DNA of 64,000 nt from Hellea sp. (GTDB taxonomy: Bacteria > Pseudomonadota > Alphaproteobacteria > Caulobacterales > Maricaulaceae), in NCBI GenBank assembly GCA_020631215.1, contig JAHDHS010000006.1, positions 38,592-102,591 of the forward strand. Reading direction: 5' to 3'. Each line of letters opens with the position of its first letter. The stretch's first letter is position 1. The notes under the pieces are model-generated. The model saw only the letters and a program-made list of their open reading frames with translations, made no database searches and was not told where the DNA came from. The translations under genes were made by a program, and so were the position numbers. Shown piece after piece: positions 1-11,961 of this stretch.

Positions 1-1
1 G

Positions 2-1596
<1,595 letters not shown>

Positions 1597-1639
1597 GATT
1601 GCTTAACCAAAGTGCATTCAGGCTCCAAGGATTATCCGG

Positions 1640-1948
1640 GTGAAACGACTGGCACATATACGTGAGAAGTTTCCAGTGATTGCACTGCTAAGCCTCTATG
1701 CCTATTTGGCCTTCCATGCTTTCAGCGGTTCTCAGGGTTTAATGCGATGGGTCAGCTATGCTGAACAGAGTAAAAAACTAGAGGCGAAACATGAAGCCTT
1801 GCTAGAGCGGCGCAGTCATCTACAGAGCCAAGTTGATGCGCTCGACCCAAAAGCACTTGATCTGGATGTGTTAGATGAACGAGCGCGCGAGACATTACAT
1901 GTTTCGGATACGAAAGATATTACGATTTGGCTTGACCCTAAGCCATAA
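1640..1948 (+). CDS. ftsB: Septum formation initiator, FtsB/DivIC family
   Basis: ~100 aa, one N-terminal TM then coiled coil, 'LDLDVLDERARETLHV' motif; sits between eno and pdhA as in other alphaproteobacteria. Confidence 0.85.
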   Translation: MKRLAHIREKFPVIALLSLYAYLAFHAFSGSQGLMRWVSYAEQSKKLEAKHEALLERRSHLQSQVDALDPKALDLDVLDERARETLHVSDTKDITIWLDPKP

Positions 1949-2008
1949 CTTTCGGAGATAAAGGCTGTAAGAACTGTAATTATTTCGTATATGAAATAAA
2001 GGTGTATT

Positions 2009-3055
2009 ATGGCCAAAAAGCCTTCCGCGAAGAAACCGGCGAAAAAGACCAAGTCCAAAGCGCCGGCTAAAAAGAAACTCGTCGCAAAGCCGGATGAAAT
2101 GCTAAAATATTATCGGGATATGCTCCTGATACGCCGCTTTGAGGAAAAAGCCGGACAGCTTTACGGTATGGGTCTAATTGCCGGGTTTTGTCACTTATAT
2201 ATCGGCCAAGAAGCTGTTGTGACGGGCTGCAAAGCTGCGATGAAAGATGGCGATCAGATGATTACAGGCTATCGCGATCACGGCCATATGCTGGCGCTGG
2301 ATATGACCGCTAAAGGCGTCATGGCAGAGCTCACCGGGCGAGAGGGCGGTTATTCGCGCGGCAAAGGCGGGAGTATGCACATGTTCTCAACTGAAAAGAA
2401 ATTTTATGGCGGTCATGGTATTGTGGGCGCGCAAGTGCCGATTGGCGCTGGGCTGGGCTTTGCCAATAAATATCTGGAAAACGGCGCGGTCAGCCTCGCT
2501 TTTTTCGGGGACGGGGCGTCAAACCAAGGCCAGGTCTATGAAGCCTTCAACATGGCGAAGCTGTGGGATCTTCCCGTCGTCTTTGTGATCGAGAATAACC
2601 AATATGCCATGGGCACATCGGTCAAGCGCGCCTCGGCAGAAACGGAACTCTATAAGCGCGGCAGCAGTTTTGAAATCGAAGGCATGGAAGTGGATGGCAT
2701 GAATGTACTGGCCGTGCGTGACGCCGCGCAAAAAGCCATCAAACACGCCCGCGACGGGAAGGGGCCGATGATTTTAGAGATGAAAACCTATCGCTATCGC
2801 GGGCACTCCATGTCTGATCCGGCCAAATATCGCAGCCGCGACGAAGTTACCAAAACACGCGCCGAACGGGACCCGATTGATTGGGCGCGCGCGCGCATTT
2901 TGGACGAAGGCTGGGCGGATGAAGATGAGCTGAAAAAGATCGATAAAGAGATCAAAGGGATCGTGGCCGAAGCGGCGGAATTTGCGCAGGAAAGCCCGGA
3001 ACCTGACCCGAGTGAGCTCTGGACGGATGTGCTTTTGCCCGTGGACGCCGCCTAA
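2009..3055 (+). CDS. pdhA: Pyruvate dehydrogenase E1 component subunit alpha
   Basis: Lys/Ala-rich N-terminus then MLLIRRFEEKAGQLYGMGLIAGFCHLYIGQEAV, TPP motif GDGASNQGQVYEAFNMAKLWDLPVVFVIENN. Confidence 0.96.
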   Translation: MAKKPSAKKPAKKTKSKAPAKKKLVAKPDEMLKYYRDMLLIRRFEEKAGQLYGMGLIAGFCHLYIGQEAVVTGCKAAMKDGDQMITGYRDHGHMLALDMTAKGVMAELTGREGGYSRGKGGSMHMFSTEKKFYGGHGIVGAQVPIGAGLGFANKYLENGAVSLAFFGDGASNQGQVYEAFNMAKLWDLPVVFVIENNQYAMGTSVKRASAETELYKRGSSFEIEGMEVDGMNVLAVRDAAQKAIKHARDGKGPMILEMKTYRYRGHSMSDPAKYRSRDEVTKTRAERDPIDWARARILDEGWADEDELKKIDKEIKGIVAEAAEFAQESPEPDPSELWTDVLLPVDAA

Positions 3056-3540
3056 TGCAGCTCGCGCAGCTAAATATCGCTGAGAGCCTCTATCCCATGA
3101 CGGATGCGCGGATGTTGCCTTTCACGGGGCGGATCGACGCGATCAACGCCTTGGCGGACAGGAGCGAGGGCTTTATCTGGCGCTTGAAAGACGACAGTGA
3201 TGTCGATGGCGCGCTGGAATTGCGCCTGTCGGGCGATGAAAATACACTCGTCAATATGTCGGTCTGGGACGGTCTAGAGAGCCTGTTTGCGTTTGTTTAT
3301 AAGACCGCCCATGCCAAAGTTATGACAGATAATCGTGACAATTTTAGAGACCTTGTGAAGAGCCACATGGTGCTTTGGTGGGTGGAAGACGATCATATTC
3401 CTGACTTGGTGGAAGCCAAAGCGCGGCTGGATCATCTGCGCGATCATGGCCCAACACCAAAAGCCTTCACTTTCAAACTGCCATTTAACGCGAATGGCGA
3501 TCCTGTCACTCCTAACTTTCCGAAAAAGGACTGTGCTTAA
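3055..3540 (+). CDS. DUF3291 domain-containing protein
   Basis: [10 protein letters not shown]...[19 protein letters not shown]...[26 protein letters not shown]...[38 protein letters not shown] matches the DUF3291 pattern; start overlaps pdhA stop (taATG). Confidence 0.8.
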   Translation: MQLAQLNIAESLYPMTDARMLPFTGRIDAINALADRSEGFIWRLKDDSDVDGALELRLSGDENTLVNMSVWDGLESLFAFVYKTAHAKVMTDNRDNFRDLVKSHMVLWWVEDDHIPDLVEAKARLDHLRDHGPTPKAFTFKLPFNANGDPVTPNFPKKDCA

Positions 3541-4943
3541 TGGCGATTGATATAAAGATGCCCGCGCTCTCTCCGACCATGGAGGAGGGCACATTATCCA
3601 AATGGCTTGTCAAAGAGGGGGACACTGTGTCTTCCGGTGACATCTTGGCCGAGATTGAAACCGACAAAGCCACGATGGAAGTCGAGTCAATTGACGAAGG
3701 CACGGTCGGTAAAATCATCGTGGCTGAAGGCTCCGAAGGGGTGAAGGTCGGCGCTGTTATCTTGCAATTATTGGAAGACGGTGAAAGCGCAGATGATTTG
3801 GGCGCGCCAGCATCTGCGCCCGAAAGTGAGGCTCCTAAAGGTGAAGATCAGCCGGGCACGACAGGAGAGTCTCATCCAAAAGATGATAGCACCGACGAGC
3901 CCGCGCCGATGCCGAAAACCAAACCCGCCAATGACCCGGATATCCCGACCAATATCAAGATGGTTGAGACAACGGTCCGCGACGCACTGCGCGATGCGAT
4001 GGCCGAGGAAATGCGCCGCGATGAGACCGTCTTTGTAATGGGCGAGGAGGTCGCGGAATATCAAGGCGCTTATAAGGTGACGCGTGAGTTGTTGCAGGAA
4101 TTTGGCGCCAAACGCGTCGTCGATACACCGATCACTGAATATGGATTTGCCGGCATTGGCGTGGGCGCAGCCTTTGGCGGGCTAAAGCCGATTGTCGAGT
4201 TCATGACATTTAACTTTGCTATGCAAGCCATTGATCATATTATCAATTCCGCCGCGAAAACGCTTTATATGTCGGGCGGGCAAATGCGTTGCCCCATCGT
4301 CTTTCGCGGGCCCAATGGCGCGGCCTCCCGCGTGGGCGCGCAGCACAGTCATGACTATGCCGCGTGGTATGCCAATGTTCCGGGCCTGAAAGTCATCGCG
4401 CCATATGATGCAGCGGATGCCAAGGGCCTGCTGAAGGCCGCGATTCGAGATCCAAACCCGGTCGTCTTTTTGGAGCATGAGCTGCTATACGGCGAAACAT
4501 TTGATGTGCCGGATATGGATGATTTCCTGATCCCGATTGGTAAATCCAAAGTGCGTAGTGAGGGCTCTGATGTAACCTTAGTTGGATTTGCACGTATGGT
4601 CGGGCGCTGTCTGGAGGCCGCTGAGATTTTAGCAGGTGAAGGGATCGACGCCGAGGTCATTGACCTGCGCACTATTCGCCCGCTGGATAGCGACACCGTC
4701 ATTGAAAGTGTGAAGAAAACCAATCGTATTGTCTGCACCGAAGAAGGCTGGGGCCAATCCGGCATTGGCGCAGAGATCGCGGCCCGCGTGGTGGATGAAG
4801 CCTTTGATTATCTCGACGCCCCGCCCGCCCGGGTGTTCCAAGCCGACGTCCCGCTCCCTTATGCGGCCAATCTCGAGGCGCTCTCGCTCCCCGGTACAGA
4901 AGATGTCGTGAAAGCGGCGAAGAAGGTGTGTTACAAGGATTAA
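3540..4943 (+). CDS. pdhB: Pyruvate dehydrogenase E1 component subunit beta with N-terminal lipoyl domain
   Basis: N-terminal lipoyl domain ([13 protein letters not shown]) then E1-beta ([60 protein letters not shown]). Confidence 0.96.
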   Translation: MAIDIKMPALSPTMEEGTLSKWLVKEGDTVSSGDILAEIETDKATMEVESIDEGTVGKIIVAEGSEGVKVGAVILQLLEDGESADDLGAPASAPESEAPKGEDQPGTTGESHPKDDSTDEPAPMPKTKPANDPDIPTNIKMVETTVRDALRDAMAEEMRRDETVFVMGEEVAEYQGAYKVTRELLQEFGAKRVVDTPITEYGFAGIGVGAAFGGLKPIVEFMTFNFAMQAIDHIINSAAKTLYMSGGQMRCPIVFRGPNGAASRVGAQHSHDYAAWYANVPGLKVIAPYDAADAKGLLKAAIRDPNPVVFLEHELLYGETFDVPDMDDFLIPIGKSKVRSEGSDVTLVGFARMVGRCLEAAEILAGEGIDAEVIDLRTIRPLDSDTVIESVKKTNRIVCTEEGWGQSGIGAEIAARVVDEAFDYLDAPPARVFQADVPLPYAANLEALSLPGTEDVVKAAKKVCYKD

Positions 4944-4946
4944 ATC

Positions 4947-6308
4947 ATGCCCATTGAAATTCTTATGCCTGCTTTGTCACCCACTATGGAAGAGGGGACT
5001 TTGTCCAAATGGCTCGTCAAGGAGGGCGATACGGTCAATTCCGGTGATGTGTTGGCTGAGATTGAGACCGATAAAGCTACCATGGAAGTTGAAGCCGTGG
5101 AGGAAGGCAAGCTCGCCAAAATTCTTGTGGCGGAGGGCACTGACGGGGTGAAGGTCAATGCGCCGATTGCACTCCTGTTGGAGGAAGATGAAGATGAGAG
5201 CGCGCTGGAGGGGTATTCCCCTAAGTCCGCTCATCCCCGCGCAGGCGGGGATAAAGCGGAGAGCCAGAGCAAGCCTCAAAAATCTGATAAATCCGATAGT
5301 GAAGAAAAGCCTTCTAATGCAGGTTCTCAACCTGATCCCCGCTTGCGCGGGGATGAGCGGGAGAGTGGTGCAGACCGCATCAAAGCCTCGCCCCTCGCTA
5401 AACGCATGGCTGAGGATGCCGGGATTGATTTGGCCTCTGTTAAAGGCTCCGGCCCGCATGGGCGGATCGTGAAACGCGATATAGAAAATCACAAACCCGC
5501 TTCCCCAGCGCAGGCTGGGGCCTCAACCGAGGGAGACCCTGACCTGCGTCATGGCAGGGAGCTCGGCCCAGTTCGTAGCGGTACAGGCGTAGATTATCTG
5601 ACCAAGCTGGGCGTGGAGCCGGGCAGTTATGATCTGGTGCCGCTGACGGCCATCAATAAGGTTGTGGCCAAGCGCCTGACCGCCAGCCATGAAAATATCC
5701 CGGACTTTCCGCTCAATGTGGACTGCGAAATCGATGAATTGCTGGCCATGCGCAAGCAACTCAACGCTCAAGCCCCCGAGGGCGTTAAAATCTCGGTCAA
5801 TGATATGCTGATCCGGGCTTGTGCTTTGGCGTTAAAACACGTCCCCGAAGCCAATGTGAGCTACACTGATGATGGCGTGGCCATGCATAAACATGCGGAT
5901 GTGGCTGTGGCTGTTGCCATTGACGGCGGGCTGATCACGCCCATCGTGCGGGAGGCCGAAAATAAAGGTCTGTCGACCATTTCATCCGAGATGAAAGATC
6001 TGGCGGGCCGGGCGCGGGAGCGTAAATTAAAGCCGCAGGAATATCAGGGCGGCACATTCTCTATCTCTAATCTGGGGATGATGGGCATTAAATCTTTCGG
6101 TTCTATCATCAATGAACCGCATGGCATGATCCTTTCCGTTGGGGCAGGCGAACCGCGCCCCGTGGTCAAAGAGGGCGAGGTCGTCATCGCCACAGTGATG
6201 TCTGTGACCCTGACCTGTGACCACCGCGTTGTGGACGGCGCAACTGGGGCGAAATGGCTCCAACATTTCAAACGTTATGTCCAAGCCCCCATCACCATGA
6301 TGCTATAG
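4947..6308 (+). CDS. pdhC: Pyruvate dehydrogenase E2 (dihydrolipoamide acetyltransferase)
   Basis: Lipoyl domain, E3-binding domain ([34 protein letters not shown]), catalytic DHRVVDGA motif. Confidence 0.96.
   Translation: MPIEILMPALSPTMEEGTLSKWLVKEGDTVNSGDVLAEIETDKATMEVEAVEEGKLAKILVAEGTDGVKVNAPIALLLEEDEDESALEGYSPKSAHPRAGGDKAESQSKPQKSDKSDSEEKPSNAGSQPDPRLRGDERESGADRIKASPLAKRMAEDAGIDLASVKGSGPHGRIVKRDIENHKPASPAQAGASTEGDPDLRHGRELGPVRSGTGVDYLTKLGVEPGSYDLVPLTAINKVVAKRLTASHENIPDFPLNVDCEIDELLAMRKQLNAQAPEGVKISVNDMLIRACALALKHVPEANVSYTDDGVAMHKHADVAVAVAIDGGLITPIVREAENKGLSTISSEMKDLAGRARERKLKPQEYQGGTFSISNLGMMGIKSFGSIINEPHGMILSVGAGEPRPVVKEGEVVIATVMSVTLTCDHRVVDGATGAKWLQHFKRYVQAPITMML
5227..5259. repeat. 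Palindromic element inside pdhC linker, copy 1
   Basis: ccgctcatccccgcgcaggcggggataaagcgg, near-perfect palindrome encoding '..[11 protein letters not shown]..'. Confidence 0.8.
5335..5361. repeat. Palindromic element inside pdhC linker, copy 2
   Basis: ATCCCCGC-ttgc-GCGGGGAT followed by gagcggg; encodes '..[10 protein letters not shown]..'. Confidence 0.8.
5503..5520. repeat. Palindromic element inside pdhC linker, copy 3 (CCCCAGC variant)
   Basis: CCCCAGC-gcag-GCTGGGG, perfect 7-bp arms; encodes '..SPAQAGAS..'. Confidence 0.75.
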
Positions 6309-6538
6309 ATTGGTTGTAAATTCCCTGAGTCGTCGTTATTGTCTCTCGGTGTATTGACATACGCCTGCGCCTTTGCGCCTAGAGCTAGACCATTTCCATT
6401 CCAATCTATAACTTTCTCTAGAAAGAAATTCGTTCAAAGCAGGTCGTTGCTAACGGTTCTCCTACTGCGCGAGTCGGTTGGCCATTGCCCCGCCTTCATG
6501 TTATCTTAAACGCGATTGGAAACGCGGAGACATCTAAG

Positions 6539-7615
6539 ATGTTACTTAAATCCCTGACTGCGGGCGTAATTTTAGCGGGGCTTGCCGGCGGCGCCGTTTA
6601 TTACGGTATGGGGGAGGAGCTGGCCGACCGGGGCGGGATTTTGCAATCTGAAAAGCACCCTGCGCCCGAGGTAAAAGCCGCGGATGCTAAGGCGAAAGAC
6701 GCTGTCAGTTCTGTGGTCGAGTCGACCAAAAGCACGGCTGAATCGGCCAAAGATAAAGTCTCGGAAATGATCGGACGAAAGCCCAAATCAGAGAGCGAAG
6801 AGATCCTTCTGGAGGATGAAGATCAGGATAGTTCAGAAACTTTGCTGCTCGAAGACAGTTTAGATCCAGACAGGCCCAAGGCGGGCAAGCCCAAAAAACG
6901 CTGGCTGGACGAATATTTGAAGTCAGAGCAATCCGAAGAAGATGACGCGTCAGAGGCAATTGAAGCGGCAACAGAAAATGTTGTCGCCGATCCGGATGTT
7001 GAAGAAACGCCAGATGAAACGCCAGTAAGACAGCCGGATACGGTTATGAAAACGGTTGAGGCGGTAGATGAAGTCCTTGAGGACGGCAGCATAAAAACCA
7101 CGACAACGACGGTGACTGAAACGATCTACACTGACGGCACGACCGAAAAACAGGAAGATATTGCTGTCACTATTCAAGCTGCGCCAGATTCTAAGCCTGA
7201 AGAGAAAGAAATATCCGAAGCTGATAACTCGGCGGCACAGTCCGCGCCCACACCTATGATGTCCAAAGCCACGAGCAGCTTCAAAGTGGAATCCGATCCC
7301 GAAGTGATGGAGCTGTTGCTGACCGAGGCCGAGAAGCTCGACATCCCCGATATGCGGGATCAGGCCTATCTGAATATTGTTGATTATGCGCTGTCCAAAG
7401 GTGATCGCGATAGAGCCGAGTCGGTTTTGGCGCAGCTTTCCCGGGAGGAATTACGCGATACGGCGCGCGGGCGCGTGGCAGTATCTTTGGCACAGGCAGG
7501 GCGTATGGAAGCGGCTTTTGCGGTCTTGGAAGAATTAGAGATCAAGGAACTGCAAGACCCAATCCGTTTGCAGATCATTGAGGCGGCCACGAGCGGCAAT
7601 CCTGCAATCCAATAA
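6539..7615 (+). CDS. Hypothetical protein: N-terminal hydrophobic segment, long acidic linker, C-terminal helical-repeat-like region
   Basis: ORF from MLLKSLTAGVILAGLAGGAVYYG; acidic low-complexity middle; C-terminal Ala/Leu/Glu-rich repeats (QAYLNIVDYALSKGDRDRAESVLAQL...AFAVLEEL). Confidence 0.7.
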   Translation: MLLKSLTAGVILAGLAGGAVYYGMGEELADRGGILQSEKHPAPEVKAADAKAKDAVSSVVESTKSTAESAKDKVSEMIGRKPKSESEEILLEDEDQDSSETLLLEDSLDPDRPKAGKPKKRWLDEYLKSEQSEEDDASEAIEAATENVVADPDVEETPDETPVRQPDTVMKTVEAVDEVLEDGSIKTTTTTVTETIYTDGTTEKQEDIAVTIQAAPDSKPEEKEISEADNSAAQSAPTPMMSKATSSFKVESDPEVMELLLTEAEKLDIPDMRDQAYLNIVDYALSKGDRDRAESVLAQLSREELRDTARGRVAVSLAQAGRMEAAFAVLEELEIKELQDPIRLQIIEAATSGNPAIQ

Positions 7616-7685
7616 TCGATTTTTGCGGCTTCTAATTTGCGGCTAAATCTGCCATAGCTTCGGCGCAATATCCGGAGACTATTTC

Positions 7686-9077
7686 ATGTCCGAAACATCT
7701 TTCGACGTCATCATTATTGGGTCAGGCCCCGGCGGTTATGCGACGGCCATTCGGGCGTCTCAATTGGGCTTTAAAACGGCGATCATCGAGAAAGCCGAGC
7801 TGGGCGGTGTCTGCCTGAATTGGGGATGTATTCCAACTAAGGCGCTGCTGCGTTCGGCGGAAGTTTATCACAATATGCAAAACGCCAAGGCTTATGGGCT
7901 GGGCGCGGAGCCGACCTTTGACCTGGACGCGATTGTCAAACGTTCCCGCCAGATCGCAGGACAGCTGTCGGGCGGTATCAAGCATTTGATGAAGAAGAAT
8001 AAAATCACAGTGATCAACGGATTTGCATCACTCAAAGCCGCCAAGCTCGCCCCGAAAGTGATTGTCGACAAAACCGAATACACCGCCAAGCACGTTATCC
8101 TGGCCACGGGCGCCCGCGCGCGTCAAATCCCGCAAGCCGGATTGGAAGCCGACGGCAAGTTCATTTGGACGGCGCGCGAAGCTATGGTGCCTGAAGCCAT
8201 GCCCAAAAAGTTGCTCGTTATTGGCAGCGGCGCGATCGGGATGGAATTCGCCAGCTTTTACAATGATTTCGGCGCGGATGTGACCGTCGTTGAAATGGTG
8301 GATCGCATTCTGCCCGCCGAAGATGTCGAGATTTCAAAATTCGCTCAGAAGGCCTTTGAGAAAAAAGGCGTGACCATCAAGACAGGCACGCAGGCTTCGG
8401 TCAAAACGGGCAAAGATGGTGTGACTGCGACGCTGAAAACCGGCGATAAGGCCGAGACCGCAAAATTTGACCGCGTCATCCTGGCCATCGGGATTGTCGG
8501 CAATGTCGAAGATATGGGGCTGGAAGAGCTGGGCGTGAAAATCGACCGTAGCCATATCACAGTGGATGAGTATTCCCGAACCGGAGTCGATGGCCTTTAT
8601 GCTATTGGGGATGTCACCACCCCGCCATGGCTGGCCCATAAGGCGACTCATGAGGGGATCATCTGTATTGAGAAAATCGCGGGGCAAAACCCGCATCCGC
8701 TCAATGCCAATACCATCCCGGGCTGTACCTATTGCCAGCCGCAAATTGCCAGTGTCGGCCTGACCGAGGCCCAAGCCAAAGAGGCCGGGCATGAGATTAA
8801 AGTCGGGAAGTTCCCCTTTATCGGCAATGGGAAAGCCATTGCGCTGGGGGAGCCGGAAGGCCTGATCAAGACTATATTTGACGCCAAAACGGGCGAACTA
8901 CTGGGCGCGCACATGATCGGCGCGGAAGTAACGGAATTGATCCAAGGTTATACAATTGCGCAAACGCTCGAGACGACAGAGGCAGAGTTAATGCACACCG
9001 TCTTCCCGCATCCGACGCTCTCAGAAATGATGCATGAATCTGTGCTCGACGCCTATGGCCGCGTCATTCACCTGTAA
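7686..9077 (+). CDS. lpdA: Dihydrolipoyl dehydrogenase (E3)
   Basis: FDVIIIGSGPGGYATAIRASQLG, GGVCLNWGCIPTKALL, C-terminal HAHPTLSE-like HTVFPHPTLSEMMHE. Confidence 0.97.
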   Translation: MSETSFDVIIIGSGPGGYATAIRASQLGFKTAIIEKAELGGVCLNWGCIPTKALLRSAEVYHNMQNAKAYGLGAEPTFDLDAIVKRSRQIAGQLSGGIKHLMKKNKITVINGFASLKAAKLAPKVIVDKTEYTAKHVILATGARARQIPQAGLEADGKFIWTAREAMVPEAMPKKLLVIGSGAIGMEFASFYNDFGADVTVVEMVDRILPAEDVEISKFAQKAFEKKGVTIKTGTQASVKTGKDGVTATLKTGDKAETAKFDRVILAIGIVGNVEDMGLEELGVKIDRSHITVDEYSRTGVDGLYAIGDVTTPPWLAHKATHEGIICIEKIAGQNPHPLNANTIPGCTYCQPQIASVGLTEAQAKEAGHEIKVGKFPFIGNGKAIALGEPEGLIKTIFDAKTGELLGAHMIGAEVTELIQGYTIAQTLETTEAELMHTVFPHPTLSEMMHESVLDAYGRVIHL

Positions 9078-10184
9078 CTAATCCAGCAACATCTGATCGG
9101 CGCGATAAGCCGGTTTGGGTTTCTGACTGCGCAGCTTGCCCGCGAGCCAAGATTTGCGTGACAACATCGGCTTTTCGACACATGTCCATGACAACCATGA
9201 CAGGCCGACCGTAATCGGGAAGCCAAGGGCGAAAAGCTGCCAGACTGACAGTTCCGGCATCCAATGAAACAACATCTGCATGACCGCCCAGTGATATATA
9301 TAGATGCCGTAGGACATATCAGGTATCTTTTTCGTCCAGTTCAGCTTCGGCAAATTTGCATAAGCTATAAGCATGACAAAATAGGCCAAGAGCAGATTAA
9401 CTGTCACTTCAATCGCGGGCGTTTTATGGGTCAGCCATGTCAACGCAAAGACAATGGGCAGGCCGATCCAATGAAACTTAATTCGGTCACGATAGGCATA
9501 AATTGTTGCCCCAAGGCCGTAAGCGATCCCAAAACGTAGTAAATTCACGCCTGTCGCGGGCAGAAGGTCCATCCATCCCGTCATTGTGAAGATTAGATAG
9601 GCGAGGGATGGCAGAATAAATTGTGCCAAAACCATCCATTTTTTACGCATCAAGCCCAGCAAAAATATGATCAGCGTTCCAATATAAGCTAGGATTTCAT
9701 AACGTAATGTCCAAAGCGGGGCCGAGCCGAGTTGTTCGGCATTCGTCTCAAACGCGCCGGGCATGACCATACCGGTTTCAAAGAACGTTAAGACCATCAT
9801 GGGCTGTAGATACCAATCCGGAGAGGTGAAAAACTCTTTGAGCGGCAAAGACGTCGCCAGGGGCCCGATAATCAGCATCACGAATAAGACATGCGCAATC
9901 AAGGCCGGATAAATGCGTAAGCCCCGCGCCGATACGAAACCTGCGCTGTCGCCGCGGTAAAGCATGGATTTCGTCACAAGAAAGCCGGAGGCGATAAAGA
10001 ACATATTCACCGCCATATAGCTGAATGTATAGTGATAAAGCATATTCGGTTCGGCAGAGATGTCACGCAAAGCAATGACAAAAGCATGGCCAATCACAAC
10101 CAAAGACGCGAATATCAGGCGCAAAGGCGTGAAAAAATTATCATGCCCGTCCCGAATTCTTACAGATTTCAGCCAATCAGCCAT
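9078..10184 (-). CDS. Acyltransferase family 3 (OafA-like) membrane protein
   Basis: Multi-TM; LRLIFASLVVIGHAF, YMAVNMFFIASGFLVTKSM, SYGIYIYHWAVMQML. Confidence 0.88.
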   Translation of the reverse strand: MADWLKSVRIRDGHDNFFTPLRLIFASLVVIGHAFVIALRDISAEPNMLYHYTFSYMAVNMFFIASGFLVTKSMLYRGDSAGFVSARGLRIYPALIAHVLFVMLIIGPLATSLPLKEFFTSPDWYLQPMMVLTFFETGMVMPGAFETNAEQLGSAPLWTLRYEILAYIGTLIIFLLGLMRKKWMVLAQFILPSLAYLIFTMTGWMDLLPATGVNLLRFGIAYGLGATIYAYRDRIKFHWIGLPIVFALTWLTHKTPAIEVTVNLLLAYFVMLIAYANLPKLNWTKKIPDMSYGIYIYHWAVMQMLFHWMPELSVWQLFALGFPITVGLSWLSWTCVEKPMLSRKSWLAGKLRSQKPKPAYRADQMLLD

Positions 10185-10309
10185 TTTTTACCCTCATCTA
10201 AGTCCTGTAGTGACAGATAAGGTTTAATATTTGCAAAAATCGCGCCGGAATCCGCTTTGAGGTGGCGTTCAGCCTTGTTTATCGTCGCCGAACGGGCCAT
10301 TTAGCGCCT

Positions 10310-11275
10310 ATGGCTACTTTGATTGACATGGATAAGAAGCGCCCCAAAGCAAGGACAAGGCATCCGGAAAAGGCGAACCGCCCGGACACGGAGGTACTGC
10401 GTAAGCCAAGCTGGATTCGCGTGAAAGCGCCGACCTCCAAGGGGTATGCCGAGACGCGTAAAATCGTCAAAGATAAAGGCCTCGTCACGGTCTGCGAGGA
10501 AGCGGCTTGCCCCAATATTGGCGAGTGTTGGGAGAAGTCCCACGCCACCTTTATGATATTGGGCGAGATTTGCACGCGCGCTTGTGCGTTTTGCAATGTC
10601 GCGACGGGCCTGCCGCAGGATGTCGATGCCTATGAGCCAGGCAAGATAGCCGAAGCGGTCAAGGAAATGGGCCTGCAACATGTGGTGATAACCTCGGTTG
10701 ATCGCGATGACCTGTCCGATGGCGGGGCGCAGCATTTTGTCGATGTCATTCACGCCATTCGCGACGAAAGCCCCAAGACCACCATCGAAATTCTGACCCC
10801 GGATTTCCTGCGTAAGCCGGACAGCGCGGTCAATGCCGTCATCGATGCGCGGCCGGATGTGTTCAATCATAATCTTGAAACCGTGCCGAGGCTTTACCTA
10901 AAGATTCGCCCGGGAGCGCGCTATTACCATTCCCTGCGATTGCTGGAAAAAGTCAAAGAACGTGACCCAAGCCAGTTCACCAAATCCGGCTTGATGGTTG
11001 GGCTCGGCGAGACCAAGGAAGAGGTCATGCAAGTCATGGATGATATGCGCTCTGCGGGTATCGATTTCCTCACCATTGGGCAGTATCTGCAGCCCACGCG
11101 CAAACATGCCAAGCTCGACCGCTTTGTCACACCGGAGGAATTTAAGGCCTATGAAACCATCGCGCGGGCCAAGGGCTTCCTGCTCGTTTCCGCCACGCCG
11201 CTGACGCGCTCTTCCTATCACGCGGATAGCGATTTTGCGAAACTTCAAGCGGCCCGTCAGGCGCAGACAGCCTAA
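10310..11275 (+). CDS. lipA: Lipoyl synthase
   Basis: Radical [16 protein letters not shown] and auxiliary cluster motif [13 protein letters not shown]; start assigned to internal ATG of ORF 10262. Confidence 0.97.
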   Translation: MATLIDMDKKRPKARTRHPEKANRPDTEVLRKPSWIRVKAPTSKGYAETRKIVKDKGLVTVCEEAACPNIGECWEKSHATFMILGEICTRACAFCNVATGLPQDVDAYEPGKIAEAVKEMGLQHVVITSVDRDDLSDGGAQHFVDVIHAIRDESPKTTIEILTPDFLRKPDSAVNAVIDARPDVFNHNLETVPRLYLKIRPGARYYHSLRLLEKVKERDPSQFTKSGLMVGLGETKEEVMQVMDDMRSAGIDFLTIGQYLQPTRKHAKLDRFVTPEEFKAYETIARAKGFLLVSATPLTRSSYHADSDFAKLQAARQAQTA

Positions 11276-11276
11276 G

Positions 11277-11777
11277 ATGCCCAGCACCAGTTTCCAGCGC
11301 CATGTTTGCCATGCTCCGGATGAGCTTTTGGAGATGGTTGCCAATGTCGAGGACTATCCTAAATTCATCAATCTGATCTCGGCGCTGCGGATTACCAAAC
11401 AGATCAATGATACGGATTTCGAGGCTGAGGCCGTGATTGCCTATAAGATGATCCGGGAAAGCTTCCGCTCGCTGGTCCATATTAACCGCGAGACGCGCTT
11501 TATCCGCGTGACCAAGGCCGAACGCGGCGGAGCGGTCAAGACGCTGGAAAACACATGGACTTTCCACGAATTATCCGATGGCTCCACCCTGGTCGATTTC
11601 TATGTCGATGTCTCGCTCAAAGCCTTCCCGCTCAATATGCTCATCCGGGAAAAAATGGACCGCGCCTCCGACAACATTATGTCAGCCTTCGAACGCCGCG
11701 CCGCGCAGGTCTGTAAGTCTGTCGGGTCGACTGATATTGACCTAGCAGCGGAGAGGACAAGGTTGAGGGTGGGGTAG
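11277..11777 (+). CDS. COQ10/RatA START-like family protein
   Basis: FQRHVCHAPDELLEMVANVEDYPKFINLISALRI...WTFHELSDGSTLVDFYVDVSLKAFPLNMLI; directly after lipA. Confidence 0.88.
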   Translation: MPSTSFQRHVCHAPDELLEMVANVEDYPKFINLISALRITKQINDTDFEAEAVIAYKMIRESFRSLVHINRETRFIRVTKAERGGAVKTLENTWTFHELSDGSTLVDFYVDVSLKAFPLNMLIREKMDRASDNIMSAFERRAAQVCKSVGSTDIDLAAERTRLRVG

Positions 11778-11961
11778 AGGGCTTTCCGACTACAACCCGC
11801 TCATCTCATGGAAAGTTGAGGACTCGAACAAAAAACCGACCTCCGCGCCGGGTTTATGCGTGGTTAATACCCATTGCGGACTTTAGTTGAGCGGCTAATT
11901 TCTAGCCATACAATACTTTAAGGCCTTTGACGCCATTTAACAATGTGCGTATGAAGACATC

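Noticed and set aside
4977-5492. 171-aa - strand ORF containing [10 protein letters not shown] and [10 protein letters not shown]
   Set aside because: Antisense to pdhC; the peptide motifs are translations of the palindromic repeats, not evidence of a gene
8334-8792. 152-aa - strand ORF
   Set aside because: Antisense to lpdA; spurious
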